DNA of 64,000 nt, taken from assembly GCA_963665925.1 (NCBI GenBank), contig OY762511.1, positions 1,054,001-1,118,000 on the forward strand, read 5' to 3'. Origin of the DNA: G963665925 sp963665925 (GTDB lineage: Bacteria > Bacillota > Clostridia > Peptostreptococcales > Acidaminobacteraceae). Numbering within the stretch: position 1 is the first letter of the stretch; each line of letters begins with the position of its first letter. This document shows, piece by piece, positions 45,164 through 53,065 of the stretch. The position numbers were made by a program, and so were the translations under genes. The notes beneath the pieces are model-generated. The model was not told where the DNA came from and made no database searches. It saw only the letters and a program-made list of their open reading frames with translations.

Positions 45164-45610
45164 CTACTTCTGCTCAGAAACGTAGATTTCAAGCTTTGCA
45201 GTAACACGCGGATGAACTTTTATTTCTGCATTGAAGGTGCCAAGCATCTTGATTTGGTCCATTTTGACCTTTTTCTTGTCGACTTCAATACCATGCTGCT
45301 GTTTCAGCATGCTTGCAACATCCTTGTTTGTGATAGAACCAAACAGCTTGCTGCCTTCGCCGGATTTAGCCTGGAAAGTCACCTTAAGCGACTCGATTTT
45401 AGCCTTCAGCTCTTTTGCTTCTGCTAGAATCTCAGCATTTCGCTTGTCTTCCGAAGCTTTCTGATGCTTCACTTCATTGACACTACCAGCTGTTGCTTCT
45501 TTCGCAAGGCCGCGCGGCATAAGAAAGTTTCTTCCGTGGCCGTCGCTCACATCAACAACGTCCCCTTTTTTACCTGTTCCCTTTACATCTTTAAGTAGTA
45601 CAACTTTCAT
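45164..45610 (-). CDS. rplI: 50S ribosomal protein L9
   Basis: 148 residues, the usual length. N-terminal L9 domain (MKVVLLKDVKGTGKKGD, FLMPRGLA), a long connecting helix (about 45-75) and a C-terminal RNA-binding domain. It binds 23S rRNA domain V and helps maintain reading frame. ATG 45610 is 1 bp after the gdpP stop, with GAAGGTGAG as SD inside gdpP; the 43-codon upstream extension is gdpP overlap in another frame. Confidence 0.97.
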   Translation of the reverse strand: MKVVLLKDVKGTGKKGDVVDVSDGHGRNFLMPRGLAKEATAGSVNEVKHQKASEDKRNAEILAEAKELKAKIESLKVTFQAKSGEGSKLFGSITNKDVASMLKQQHGIEVDKKKVKMDQIKMLGTFNAEIKVHPRVTAKLEIYVSEQK

Positions 45611-45611
45611 A

Positions 45612-47600
45612 TTACTCACCTTCCTCATCAAAATATTCCTGAACTGCTCCGAGAAGCATCTCTTTAACTTCTTCAATATCCTTGCCCTTGAACTGTGCAC
45701 CTGCAACAGAGAGGTGTCCACCGCCGCCAAGTTTCTCAAGAATCACCTGAACATTGGTGTCTCCAAGGCTTCGACCGCTGATAAAGACCATGTCTTCACC
45801 CTTTTTGCCAATAACAAACGAAGTCGATATACCACGTATGTTCAGCAGGTCGTCTGCCCCCTGTGCCGCTACAAGCTGTGCATTCGGCAAGTCTTCATCG
45901 TATACGGAAATCGCAACATCATTATCATAGATCTTAGCGTTTCTCACAATGTTCGACTTGTTGATGAATGTGCTCAGATCATCTTGGAACAGCTGCCTTA
46001 CTACAGTTGTGTCCGCCCCGAATCGGCGCAGAATGGACGCGGCTTCAAAAGTCCTTACGCCTGTTTTAAATGTGAAATTCTTCGTATCGACTGTAATGCC
46101 TGCGAGGAGCGCTTCCGCCTCATGCTTGTCAAGACGCATGTTGTTCTCCATATACTGCAGAATTTCAGTGACAAGTTCACTTGTCGACGAAGCATAGGGC
46201 TCCGTATATTTCAGCACTGCGTTATCTATGAACTCCGTACCGCGCCTGTGGTGGTCAAGAAGTACGATCTGAACACCCGATTCAAGCAGTTCCGGAGCCT
46301 CTGTAAAGGAAGGACGATGTGTATCGACAACGACAAGGAGAGAGTCCTCCGTCATCATTTCTATCGCTTCTTCCGTGCTGATAAAGTGATAGGTGCTGTT
46401 GTCCTTAAATACATTGTGGACATTATAGATTGAGTCATTTACCTCATTGAGGACAATGTAGGCATCCTTGCCCCTGTTCAGTACCGCACGATAAACGCCA
46501 ATAGCTGATCCGTAGGCATCCATGTCCGGGTTCTTGTGTCCCATTATGAAGACGCTGGAGCTGTCATCAATCAGTGGTCTGAATGCGTGGGCGATGACCC
46601 TTGCCTTGACTCTATTTCGTTTTTCAACGGCTTTGGTTTTTCCGCCATAGAACTCGTAGTTGCCTTGCTTGCGCACTACAGCCTGGTCGCCACCGCGCCC
46701 AAGTGCAAGCTCAAGAGATGAAAAGGCGTTTTCTTCAAGCTGAGAAAGATTTTTTCCACTTGTTCCTATGCCCATGCTCAGGGTTACAGGAATCTTATTG
46801 CCAGCTTCAATTTCACGTACGTCATCCAGAATGGCAAATCGCTTCTGCTCTAGATTCTCCAAGTACTTATTTGAAAAGACAACAAGATACTTGTCTGATG
46901 TGTAGCGCTTTATAAGGGCATTCATCCGGGTTCCCCAGAGATTGATCCGCTTCTCGATTTCTGAGCGGACAACTGGACGGTTTTCCTCTTTGGTCTCATT
47001 CATGACGTCATCGAGGTTGTCCACCTGAATCAGAGCAACGATCGGCTTCTCATCATTATGCTTGTCGTTGAGAAGGAAGTAGTTGGTCTGATCAATCCAG
47101 TAAAGCATCATGATATAGCGTTCTTCGCCCTTCTCGCCGATTTTGACGACATTTGAAAGAATTCTATAGACACTCTCGCCAATTTTGATATTTGTAGCAT
47201 CTTCCCCGCGAAGCAGGTTGTCAAACTCAATCGCAGAAACCACCTTGTCGATTTCAAACCCAAGAAGGTCCTTCTGATCGACCATGTCTGTAAACTTGCT
47301 GTTATACCAGCTGATCTTACCATCCAAATCCACAAGTGTGAGCGGAATAGGCAGGTTAAGAATGGCATAGCGTGCGGCAGAATCTATGTCGCTCGAAAGG
47401 GTTTCTATATAATTTTGCCATCTTTTGTTCTTCTGCCTGCTTGAACGCCAGTTATAATAAACCAGATAGAGTATCATAAACGAGCCCATGATCCCCAAAA
47501 ATGGCTCGTAAAGCGCAACAATCAGCACTAGAAAGAAAATGATCCATAAGTAAATGCGGGTATCATTCTTAAACAGTTTTGAGAATTTATTATTCCCCAT
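45612..47600 (-). CDS. gdpP: Cyclic-di-AMP phosphodiesterase GdpP
   Basis: 662 residues: two TM helices (about 13-55), a degenerate PAS domain, a degenerate GGDEF-like domain (the loop has no GGDEF motif) and a DHH/DHHA1 domain with GHKNPDMDA, DTHR and the DHH motif LLDHHRR. It degrades c-di-AMP, a regulator of osmolytes, potassium and wall strength. The order DUF2232-gdpP-rplI is as in Bacillus (yybS-yybT-rplI). Confidence 0.96.
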   Translation of the reverse strand: MGNNKFSKLFKNDTRIYLWIIFFLVLIVALYEPFLGIMGSFMILYLVYYNWRSSRQKNKRWQNYIETLSSDIDSAARYAILNLPIPLTLVDLDGKISWYNSKFTDMVDQKDLLGFEIDKVVSAIEFDNLLRGEDATNIKIGESVYRILSNVVKIGEKGEERYIMMLYWIDQTNYFLLNDKHNDEKPIVALIQVDNLDDVMNETKEENRPVVRSEIEKRINLWGTRMNALIKRYTSDKYLVVFSNKYLENLEQKRFAILDDVREIEAGNKIPVTLSMGIGTSGKNLSQLEENAFSSLELALGRGGDQAVVRKQGNYEFYGGKTKAVEKRNRVKARVIAHAFRPLIDDSSSVFIMGHKNPDMDAYGSAIGVYRAVLNRGKDAYIVLNEVNDSIYNVHNVFKDNSTYHFISTEEAIEMMTEDSLLVVVDTHRPSFTEAPELLESGVQIVLLDHHRRGTEFIDNAVLKYTEPYASSTSELVTEILQYMENNMRLDKHEAEALLAGITVDTKNFTFKTGVRTFEAASILRRFGADTTVVRQLFQDDLSTFINKSNIVRNAKIYDNDVAISVYDEDLPNAQLVAAQGADDLLNIRGISTSFVIGKKGEDMVFISGRSLGDTNVQVILEKLGGGGHLSVAGAQFKGKDIEEVKEMLLGAVQEYFDEEGE

Positions 47601-47610
47601 TTAATCACCT

Positions 47611-48558
47611 CTAGGCGTTTGACCGCATTCGGCCCCTCAGATTGATAATCGTTTCAAGCATGCCCAGCACAAAGAGCGGAAACTGAAGCATACTGTAAAA
47701 CAGAATACCGCCAACCGACAATGCCACAACGGCAGGTCTCGGGAATTTTTGCCGGTACATGAAGAAAACAGCCACAGCTGCACCTTGAATTGAAAATACC
47801 AGCACAACCACCAGCATGACATTTATAAAGAGGGCATCTGAATTTCCAAGTCCCATTACACCTGATAACCATGATAAAAGCATCATAATCATTGAACCCA
47901 GAAAAACATTCTTTGGCAGCTCGAAATCACGGAATTTTCCAGCTTCAGGCACGTCATACCGAATTCGTCTAAGCCCCTTGGTAATGGCCCAGTGATTGAG
48001 GATGGCTGTGAACATGCCAGACATAATCAATATGAACGGCAACATGTTTTTCATTTGTACTGTCAGAAGGTCCATCTGCTTGCCCAGGTCCGTTGCAATC
48101 GTAGGATCAAGATCAGCAGCACTGATCATAGCCTTGGTCTCTTCAATTGCCTCAGTGAAAATCTGAGTAAGGCCAACCCCTGTCAGGAGCTCAGTAAATG
48201 CAAAAATCACGACACTGCTCAGCGCAGCACCGATGGCACCCAGAAGAATTACCTGACTCGCCTTAAGCTTCTGCCGAATCCCTTCCCCCATGAAGGCTGC
48301 AATAATGCCGCCATAGGCCAGGGTCATGAAGGCTTCAACAGGAAAGCCCAGTATGAAGCTGATAATGCTTGATACACAGACAGAAAGCACACCGTAGTGT
48401 CTGCCTCTGCGAATCCAAACCACGGCAAACATGGCTGGCATAAACGCCGTTAAATACCCAATGAAGGGAATGTAGCCAATCGTCAAAACAACAATGGTCA
48501 CAATCAGGGCAACCAGTGCCGACTCCACCATTGCAGAAGTACTTCGTTCATATTTCAA
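47611..48558 (-). CDS. DUF2232 (YybS-like) membrane protein
   Basis: 315 residues with about eight hydrophobic helices and few polar loops, resembling ECF-type substrate-binding membrane components. The family sits upstream of gdpP in many Firmicutes, and its function is unknown. 10 bp separate it from gdpP, so the two and rplI form one operon. Confidence 0.87.
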   Translation of the reverse strand: MKYERSTSAMVESALVALIVTIVVLTIGYIPFIGYLTAFMPAMFAVVWIRRGRHYGVLSVCVSSIISFILGFPVEAFMTLAYGGIIAAFMGEGIRQKLKASQVILLGAIGAALSSVVIFAFTELLTGVGLTQIFTEAIEETKAMISAADLDPTIATDLGKQMDLLTVQMKNMLPFILIMSGMFTAILNHWAITKGLRRIRYDVPEAGKFRDFELPKNVFLGSMIMMLLSWLSGVMGLGNSDALFINVMLVVVLVFSIQGAAVAVFFMYRQKFPRPAVVALSVGGILFYSMLQFPLFVLGMLETIINLRGRMRSNA

Positions 48559-48660
48559 GGAAATTCACTCCTATTCAATCTAATTCTTTGTCTATTATAC
48601 AATACATGGATTGAAAATGCACAAAACATCCAATCTAAATGTAAAAACACGCCCAATTCA

Positions 48661-48718
48661 AAGCTTGAAGCAATGGCACAGGCTATCGCATACAGAGCTA
48701 TGCTCTCGCTTCAGGCTT
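48661..48718. repeat. Small palindromic element
   Basis: Outer arms AAGCTTGAAGC / GCTTCAGGCTT (one mismatch) and inner GCATA/TATGC. It lies in the otherwise empty 246-bp gap upstream of DUF2232 and may be a REP-like unit. Confidence 0.4.
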
Positions 48719-48767
48719 TGCCCTATGGCTCCTTTTGTACAATCACACCCATTGATTTCAAGATATT

Positions 48768-48797
48768 AAAAAAGGAGATACACATGTATCTCCTTTT
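48768..48797 (-). terminator. Terminator of the rpsF-ssb-rpsR operon
   Basis: AAAAGGAGATAC / GTATCTCCTTTT perfect stem followed by T on the minus strand, directly after rpsR. Confidence 0.92.
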
Positions 48798-48804
48798 GGT
48801 AATC

Positions 48805-49029
48805 CTATTCGTTTACGAATGGTAGAAGTGCAACGATACGAGCACGCTTAACTGCAGTAGTTAGAGCACGCTGGTGCTTTGCACAGTTACCAGTTACACG
48901 ACGAGGCAAAATTTTACCACGCTCAGTTAGGTAACGCTTTAGTTTACCAGTATCTTTGTAATCAATCTCTGTTACTTTGTCAGCACAGAATTGGCAATAC
49001 TTTCTTTTTCTACGTTTTCTAAAAGCCAT
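48805..49029 (-). CDS. rpsR: 30S ribosomal protein S18
   Basis: 74 residues, highly basic, typical S18 (KRYLTERGKILPRRVTGNCAKHQRALTTAVKRARIVALLPF). It binds 16S rRNA with S6. The N-terminal CxxC (CQFC) is of the zinc-binding paralogue type seen in many Firmicutes. Last gene of rpsF-ssb-rpsR, 15 bp after ssb. Confidence 0.97.
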   Translation of the reverse strand: MAFRKRRKRKYCQFCADKVTEIDYKDTGKLKRYLTERGKILPRRVTGNCAKHQRALTTAVKRARIVALLPFVNE

Positions 49030-49044
49030 CTTGTTTCCCTCCTT

Positions 49045-49485
49045 CTAGAATGGAATATCGTCGTCATCTTCGATCGCCTGGAAATCTGATGTATCCATGC
49101 CGCCTAGGCTGAACTCATCACTTTGACCAGATTGACGGTTGTCTGTACGGCTGCCGATAAATTCGATATTATTTGCAACAACATCTGTCGTATAGCGCGT
49201 CTCGCCACTTTGAGTCTTGTACTGTCCAGTGTTGATTGAACCCTGCACAGCAGCTTGTGACCCTTTTGTCAGATAGTTTGCACAAAGTTCAGCTGTTTTG
49301 CCCCAAGCAACCACACGGATAAAATCCGCTGTCGGTTTTCCTTGAGCTTGCAGTTCAGCCTTCTTCTCTCTCGACATACCTTTGTCTACAGCTAATGTGA
49401 AGTTTGCTACAGCACGTCCGCTGCCAGCTATAAAACGGAGTTCTGGATCTCTTACGAGTCTGCCTATTAAAACTACGTGATTCAT
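49045..49485 (-). CDS. ssb: Single-stranded DNA-binding protein
   Basis: 146 residues. OB-fold (about 1-110, MNHVVLIGRLVRDPELRF), a Gly/Ser/Gln linker and the conserved acidic tip DDDDIPF that recruits repair and replication proteins. Located between rpsF and rpsR as in other Firmicutes. Confidence 0.97.
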   Translation of the reverse strand: MNHVVLIGRLVRDPELRFIAGSGRAVANFTLAVDKGMSREKKAELQAQGKPTADFIRVVAWGKTAELCANYLTKGSQAAVQGSINTGQYKTQSGETRYTTDVVANNIEFIGSRTDNRQSGQSDEFSLGGMDTSDFQAIEDDDDIPF

Positions 49486-49512
49486 TAAACTCCTCCTTTA
49501 TACTGTTTGCAA

Positions 49513-49797
49513 TTATGCATCTTTGCGAGTTACCATGAAACGCATTACTGCGTCGCTGATACGGAAGTTACGCTCAAGCTCGGCTGGTAGATCAGCAGCT
49601 GCTTTGAAGTCTACTAGTACGTAGTAACCTTCTTTTAGCTTTTCGATTTCGTAAGCCAGCTTCTTGTTGCCCCACTCGTCAACATTTAGCACTTCACCGT
49701 CAGATTCAATGATTGACTTGAATTTTTCGATGGCTTCCGCTCTCTTCTCTTCTTCCATGTTTGGCTTAAGGATAAATAGAGCTTCATACTTGTTCAT
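49513..49797 (-). CDS. rpsF: 30S ribosomal protein S6
   Basis: 94 residues, ferredoxin-like fold with the S6 features YEALFILKPNMEEEKRAEAIEKF and WGNKKLAYEIEKLKEGYYVLVDF. It forms a heterodimer with S18. First gene of the operon, with AGGGAGGTG before ATG 49797 and a leader of about 80 nt with two small hairpins (GTGGA/TCCAC and CTGTCA/TGACAG) that could hold the S6-S18 autoregulatory site; that is inference. Confidence 0.97.
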   Translation of the reverse strand: MNKYEALFILKPNMEEEKRAEAIEKFKSIIESDGEVLNVDEWGNKKLAYEIEKLKEGYYVLVDFKAAADLPAELERNFRISDAVMRFMVTRKDA

Positions 49798-49884
49798 TTT
49801 GACACCTCCCTATGGTCTATTATGGCCCTGTCACTTGACAGAGCAGGAAGTAAAGTGGACATATAAATCCACACTACGACGAAG

Positions 49885-49913
49885 AGTATATCATTCCCCT
49901 ATAAAAACATCAA
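49885..49913 (-). promoter_or_regulatory. rpsF operon promoter
   Basis: Minus-strand TTGATG (49908-49913), 17-bp spacer, TATACT (49885-49890). Confidence 0.7.
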
Positions 49914-49920
49914 GAACTTT

Positions 49921-49949
49921 TTGATCATATTAATTAATTATTATATAAA
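49921..49949 (+). promoter_or_regulatory. Promoter of the candidate small RNA
   Basis: TTGATC (49921-49926), 17-bp spacer, TATAAA (49944-49949), divergent and only 7 bp from the rpsF -35 element. Confidence 0.6.
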
Positions 49950-49955
49950 AATATT

Positions 49956-50123
49956 TTTGTAATCTTGTATACACAAGTGAATTCACATATTATGTCCCTA
50001 TGAATGCGTAATACCCGCATTGATACGTTTTATGAATCGAATGCATTGCTAGTCATTCGATCCCATATAAATTCCCGTAATCCCCATTGTCAGGGCGGCA
50101 GAGATACCTCTGCCGATTTTTTT
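49956..50123 (+). ncRNA. Candidate structured small RNA
   Basis: About 168 nt between a promoter and a strong terminator, with no ORF of note. Predicted hairpins in order: CTTGT/ACAAG, GTGAATTCAC, ATGCG/CGCAT (about 50003-50020), a long stem ATCGAATG / CATTCGAT (50036-50061, extended by TATG/CATA) and the terminator GGCAGAG / CTCTGCC followed by T7 (50097-50123). No gene on the plus strand upstream could use that terminator. I do not recognise the RNA family; it is not 6S, SRP or tmRNA by eye. Confidence 0.55.
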
Positions 50124-50144
50124 GCGTAAAAGACAAAGAAATGC

Positions 50145-50209
50145 AAAAAATAACAAACAACTCCCTTATTGCGCGCTCGCAGAATAAGGGGGTTGTTTGT
50201 TATTTTTTA
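50145..50209. repeat. Large inverted repeat at the head of the tandem array
   Basis: AAAAAATAACAAACAAC.CCCTTATTGCG pairs with CGC.GAATAAGGG.GTTGTTTGTTATTTTTT; the loop is about 4 nt. The arms are near-perfect over about 29 bp and end in A/T runs, so it can also act as a bidirectional terminator. Confidence 0.75.
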
Positions 50210-50640
50210 TGTGGCGCGTCCAGCGACATGAGCGACCGCTAGGTTGCTCTGTGCGTTTTTGTTTTAAACAAAAAGCTAATATAACCACAAAACCCAATTG
50301 CGCTCGCGCAGAATAAGGGGGTTGTTTGTTATTTTTTATATGGCGCGTCCAGCGACATGAGCGACCGCTAGGTTGCTCTGTGCGTTTTTGTTTTAAACAA
50401 AAAGCTAATATAACCACAAAACCCAATTGCGCTCGCGCAGAATAAGGGAGTTGTTTGTTATTTTTTATATGGCGCGTCCAGCGACATGAGCGACCGGCAG
50501 GTTGCTCTGTGCGTTTTTGTTTTAAACAAAAGCTAATATAACCACAAAACCCAATTGTGCTTGCACAGAATAAGGTGTTTGTTTGTTATTTTTATACACC
50601 ACGTCCAGCGACATGAGCGACCGCTAGGTTGCTCTGTGCG
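50181..50640. repeat. 129-bp tandem repeat array (four copies, last one partial)
   Basis: Units start (AGAATAAGG) at 50181, 50310, 50439 and 50567, giving periods of 129, 129 and 128. Each unit can form a hairpin CGACA.GAGC.ACC-loop-GGT.GCTC.TGT.CG, a TTTTTGTTT/AAACAAAAA hairpin and a short TGCG-CTCG-CGCA hairpin. Copy 4 has TGTG-CTTG-CACA, a compensatory change, and copy 3 varies mainly in the loop of the first hairpin. The array ends exactly at the aminotransferase stop codon region. Non-coding by this evidence. Confidence 0.9.
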
Positions 50641-50643
50641 TCT

Positions 50644-51831
50644 CTACTTCCTAATCTCCGCATGCAGGAGCTGTCCTAAACGCGTGATGCCTTCCACGAT
50701 TTTCTCCTCACTCATATTGGAATAATTGAGACGCATTGTGTTTTCCTTGTTCCCGCTTGGATGGAAAGATCCGCCTGGTACAAAGGCCACCTTCTTCTCA
50801 ACAGCTTTCACCATGAGTTCCTTGGTATTGATATAGTCCGGCAACTCGACCCAAGTAAACAGGCCACCGCTTGGATATGTATATTTCGCTTCTTTAGGAA
50901 ACTCCTTCTTGATTGTATCCATCATAAGGTCGCGGCGCTTCCTGTAAACGGCTTTGATCTTATCGATATGTGCATCCAAATCATACTCATCCAAGAAAAG
51001 ACTGAGTTCTCTTTGTGCCATTGAGCTCGTTTGAAGATCGGAACCCTGCTTGACGAAAATGAATTTTTCAAGCAGGTCAGGCTCTGCATTTACCCAACCA
51101 AGACGCATGCCCGGACAGAATGTCTTTGAGAATGTGCCTAGGAAAATAACGCGTCCATCCTTATCCATCGAGCGCAGTGATGGCGGAATTTCACCTTCAA
51201 AACGGAGTTCACCATATGGGTTGTCTTCAACAATCGGCAAATCATACTGTGCTGCAATTTTAAGAAGACCCTCTCTGCGTTCAACAGACCAGGTACGACC
51301 AGATGGATTCTGGAAGTCTGGTATAACATAAATCATCTTTACCTTGTCCGTCTTAGCCAGCTTGGCTTCAAGGTCCTCCATAATCATACCATCGTCATCT
51401 GTCTCGATTTCTAGAAACTTGCACTCGTAAGCCTTGAATGCATTGATTGCGCCCAAATAACTAGGACTCTCACATACGACTACATCATCCGGGTCTAAAA
51501 AAATCTTTCCTGCAAAATCGAGCCCCTGCTGAGAACCGCTTATAACAAGCACATCATCTGCCCTAGTCTCAACACCGATTTTTGCCATGCGTTCCACAAT
51601 TTTTTCACGAAGCGGCCTGTAGCCTTCCGTCGTGCTGTACTGCAGTGCTTCAACACCCATCTCTTCAAGCACTCTTACAGAGATTTTTTTCATTTCCTCA
51701 ACTGGAAACAGCTCTGGCGCTGGCAAACCACCGGCAAAAGAAATAATCTCAGGCTGCAGTGTCAGTTTTAGAATTTCACGTATTTCAGATGCCCCCATCT
51801 GTTCCATACGGCTTGCAAATTGAATACCCAT
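50644..51831 (-). CDS. PLP-dependent aminotransferase (class I/II, 2-aminoadipate type)
   Basis: 395 residues from ATG 51831 (GGAGGTG upstream). Fold-type I enzyme with the PLP-lysine motif GTFSKTFCPGMRLGW (about 235-249) and YVIPDFQNPSGRTWS, typical of the LysN/aromatic-aminoadipate subgroup also found in MocR fusions. It probably transaminates an aromatic or dicarboxylic amino acid with 2-oxoglutarate. It lies after a terminator and before the repeat array. Confidence 0.9.
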   Translation of the reverse strand: MGIQFASRMEQMGASEIREILKLTLQPEIISFAGGLPAPELFPVEEMKKISVRVLEEMGVEALQYSTTEGYRPLREKIVERMAKIGVETRADDVLVISGSQQGLDFAGKIFLDPDDVVVCESPSYLGAINAFKAYECKFLEIETDDDGMIMEDLEAKLAKTDKVKMIYVIPDFQNPSGRTWSVERREGLLKIAAQYDLPIVEDNPYGELRFEGEIPPSLRSMDKDGRVIFLGTFSKTFCPGMRLGWVNAEPDLLEKFIFVKQGSDLQTSSMAQRELSLFLDEYDLDAHIDKIKAVYRKRRDLMMDTIKKEFPKEAKYTYPSGGLFTWVELPDYINTKELMVKAVEKKVAFVPGGSFHPSGNKENTMRLNYSNMSEEKIVEGITRLGQLLHAEIRK

Positions 51832-51892
51832 TTCAAAAGCACCTCCATATATATACATTGAAATAATTCTTCTATCTAATACTGATTATACT

Positions 51893-51919
51893 AAAAACCA
51901 TGCCCTAGGGACATGGTTT
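51893..51919 (-). terminator. Terminator of the DUF951 operon
   Basis: AAACCATG / CATGGTTT stem followed by TTTTT on the minus strand. Confidence 0.85.
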
Positions 51920-51985
51920 CCAGCAAATAACGCTCGCAAACGTTTGTCAATTCAGTTTTTTCTGACACTTTTCGCAATTTCAGCC

Positions 51986-52174
51986 TTACTCAGGTCGTAC
52001 GACCTTTCGAATGCGCTTTTCAAGCTTTGGGCGTTCGATCCACAACTGCTTTTCACAGGTTGTGCACTTGATCCTGAAATCCATGCCGACGCGCAGTATT
52101 TCAAAAGTATTCCCGCCACAAGGATGGTTCTTCTTTGTTTCCACCACATCGCCTACTCGCAGATCCATTGGCAT
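51986..52174 (-). CDS. DUF951 small zinc-ribbon-like protein
   Basis: 62 residues, MPMDLRVGDVVETKKNHPCG at the start and a later CTTCEK pair, i.e. the DUF951 pattern of an early Cys and a CxxC. GGGAGGG precedes ATG 52174. The family is widespread in Firmicutes near the origin, often beside CvpA or mechanosensitive channel genes, and has no assigned function. Last gene of the selenium-associated operon. Confidence 0.88.
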   Translation of the reverse strand: MPMDLRVGDVVETKKNHPCGGNTFEILRVGMDFRIKCTTCEKQLWIERPKLEKRIRKVVRPE

Positions 52175-52176
52175 GA

Positions 52177-52449
52177 TTATCCCTCCCAGCTTACTTCATT
52201 CACCTGACGGACATCGTCTTTGGTTTCAAACGCAAACAGCCTCTTGCTGTCCGTTCCCAGCTCAGATACCACTTCTCTGATTGTCGTCAGCTCTTCGATC
52301 TTAAACTTCAGAGATAAACCACAGCTTGCAGTAATTTCCCTTGGTGTCGGAATCAGTTCCACATCCAAGACCTTCTTCACTGCCTTTTCAGTTCTAATCG
52401 CATCGTGTGTCGATTCAAAGACAATCACGCAAAACTCATTTTTCTTCAT
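52177..52449 (-). CDS. DUF3343 protein
   Basis: 90 residues from ATG 52449 (AGGTGG upstream). A small alpha/beta protein with the DUF3343 pattern FESTHDAIRTEKAVKK...PTPREITASCGLSLKF. It is a frequent neighbour of yedF and of a cysteine desulfurase-like enzyme in selenium-using anaerobes and is thought to serve selenium or sulfur transfer. It is 9 bp from yedF. Confidence 0.87.
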   Translation of the reverse strand: MKKNEFCVIVFESTHDAIRTEKAVKKVLDVELIPTPREITASCGLSLKFKIEELTTIREVVSELGTDSKRLFAFETKDDVRQVNEVSWEG

Positions 52450-52458
52450 TAGATCCAC

Positions 52459-53052
52459 CTAAAACATTATTGTATTTTTTGCACCATTCATAGTTTCAGC
52501 AATCGTGTACATGTTCGATACGCCACCCACGCTCAGCTTGTCCTTCACATTGTAATAATCCAGACATGTGCCGCACGACAGGATTTCTACTCCTTTGGAT
52601 TCCAGTTCTCTCAAGTTTTCAAGAACAGGGGACCCCTCTACAGTAAGATTCACACCGCCATTTAGGAATATAAGCGCCTTTGGATAAGGTTCAAGCTCTG
52701 TAAGCGTATAGAAGTACCCTCTAACAAGCACCTCTCCAAGCTCATCGTTGCCCTCACCCATTTTGTCCTTGCCAAATATGATTACAAGATCATTCAGGAC
52801 CGGCTTCTCTTTTCCGAGAATTTCAGGCCCCATTTCCTCGCCTTTGAATATATCTATGTAAAATTCTCCATCTTTTGATGAAACATTAAAATGTAAATTC
52901 ATACTTTTTGCCAGCTTCGAAACATTTTCCTTTGCTATTTCGTTGTCAACCACCGTCACAACGCTACCTTCCTTAAGATTCTCAAGAGCCTTCTTCGTTT
53001 GAATTACAGGTTTTGGACAATCCAGTCCTCTTGCATCCACTTCCACTCTCAT
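52459..53052 (-). CDS. yedF: Sulfurtransferase-like selenium metabolism protein YedF
   Basis: 197 residues: N-terminal TusA domain with the active-site C12-P (DARGLDCPKPV) and a C-terminal DsrE-like domain with SCGTC. It is predicted to carry persulfide or selenium between enzymes. Its neighbours DUF3343 and yqeC strengthen the selenium assignment. No selA, selB or selD is within the window. Confidence 0.93.
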   Translation of the reverse strand: MRVEVDARGLDCPKPVIQTKKALENLKEGSVVTVVDNEIAKENVSKLAKSMNLHFNVSSKDGEFYIDIFKGEEMGPEILGKEKPVLNDLVIIFGKDKMGEGNDELGEVLVRGYFYTLTELEPYPKALIFLNGGVNLTVEGSPVLENLRELESKGVEILSCGTCLDYYNVKDKLSVGGVSNMYTIAETMNGAKNTIMF

Positions 53053-53065
53053 AGCTTCCTCCTTA

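Noticed and set aside
45477..46433. 318-codon plus-strand ORF
   Set aside because: Antisense to gdpP and rplI, with no start signal and no recognisable domain.
50166..50426. 86-codon minus-strand ORF made of two identical 43-residue repeats
   Set aside because: It exists only because 129 is divisible by three. It has no ribosome binding site, and differences between copies preserve hairpins, not codons.
50181..50640. Possible CRISPR array
   Set aside because: The units are contiguous 129-bp repeats without unique spacers, and no cas gene is present.
51952..52149. 65-codon minus-strand ORF overlapping the DUF951 gene
   Set aside because: Wrong frame; the DUF951 frame has the ribosome binding site and the conserved cysteine motif.
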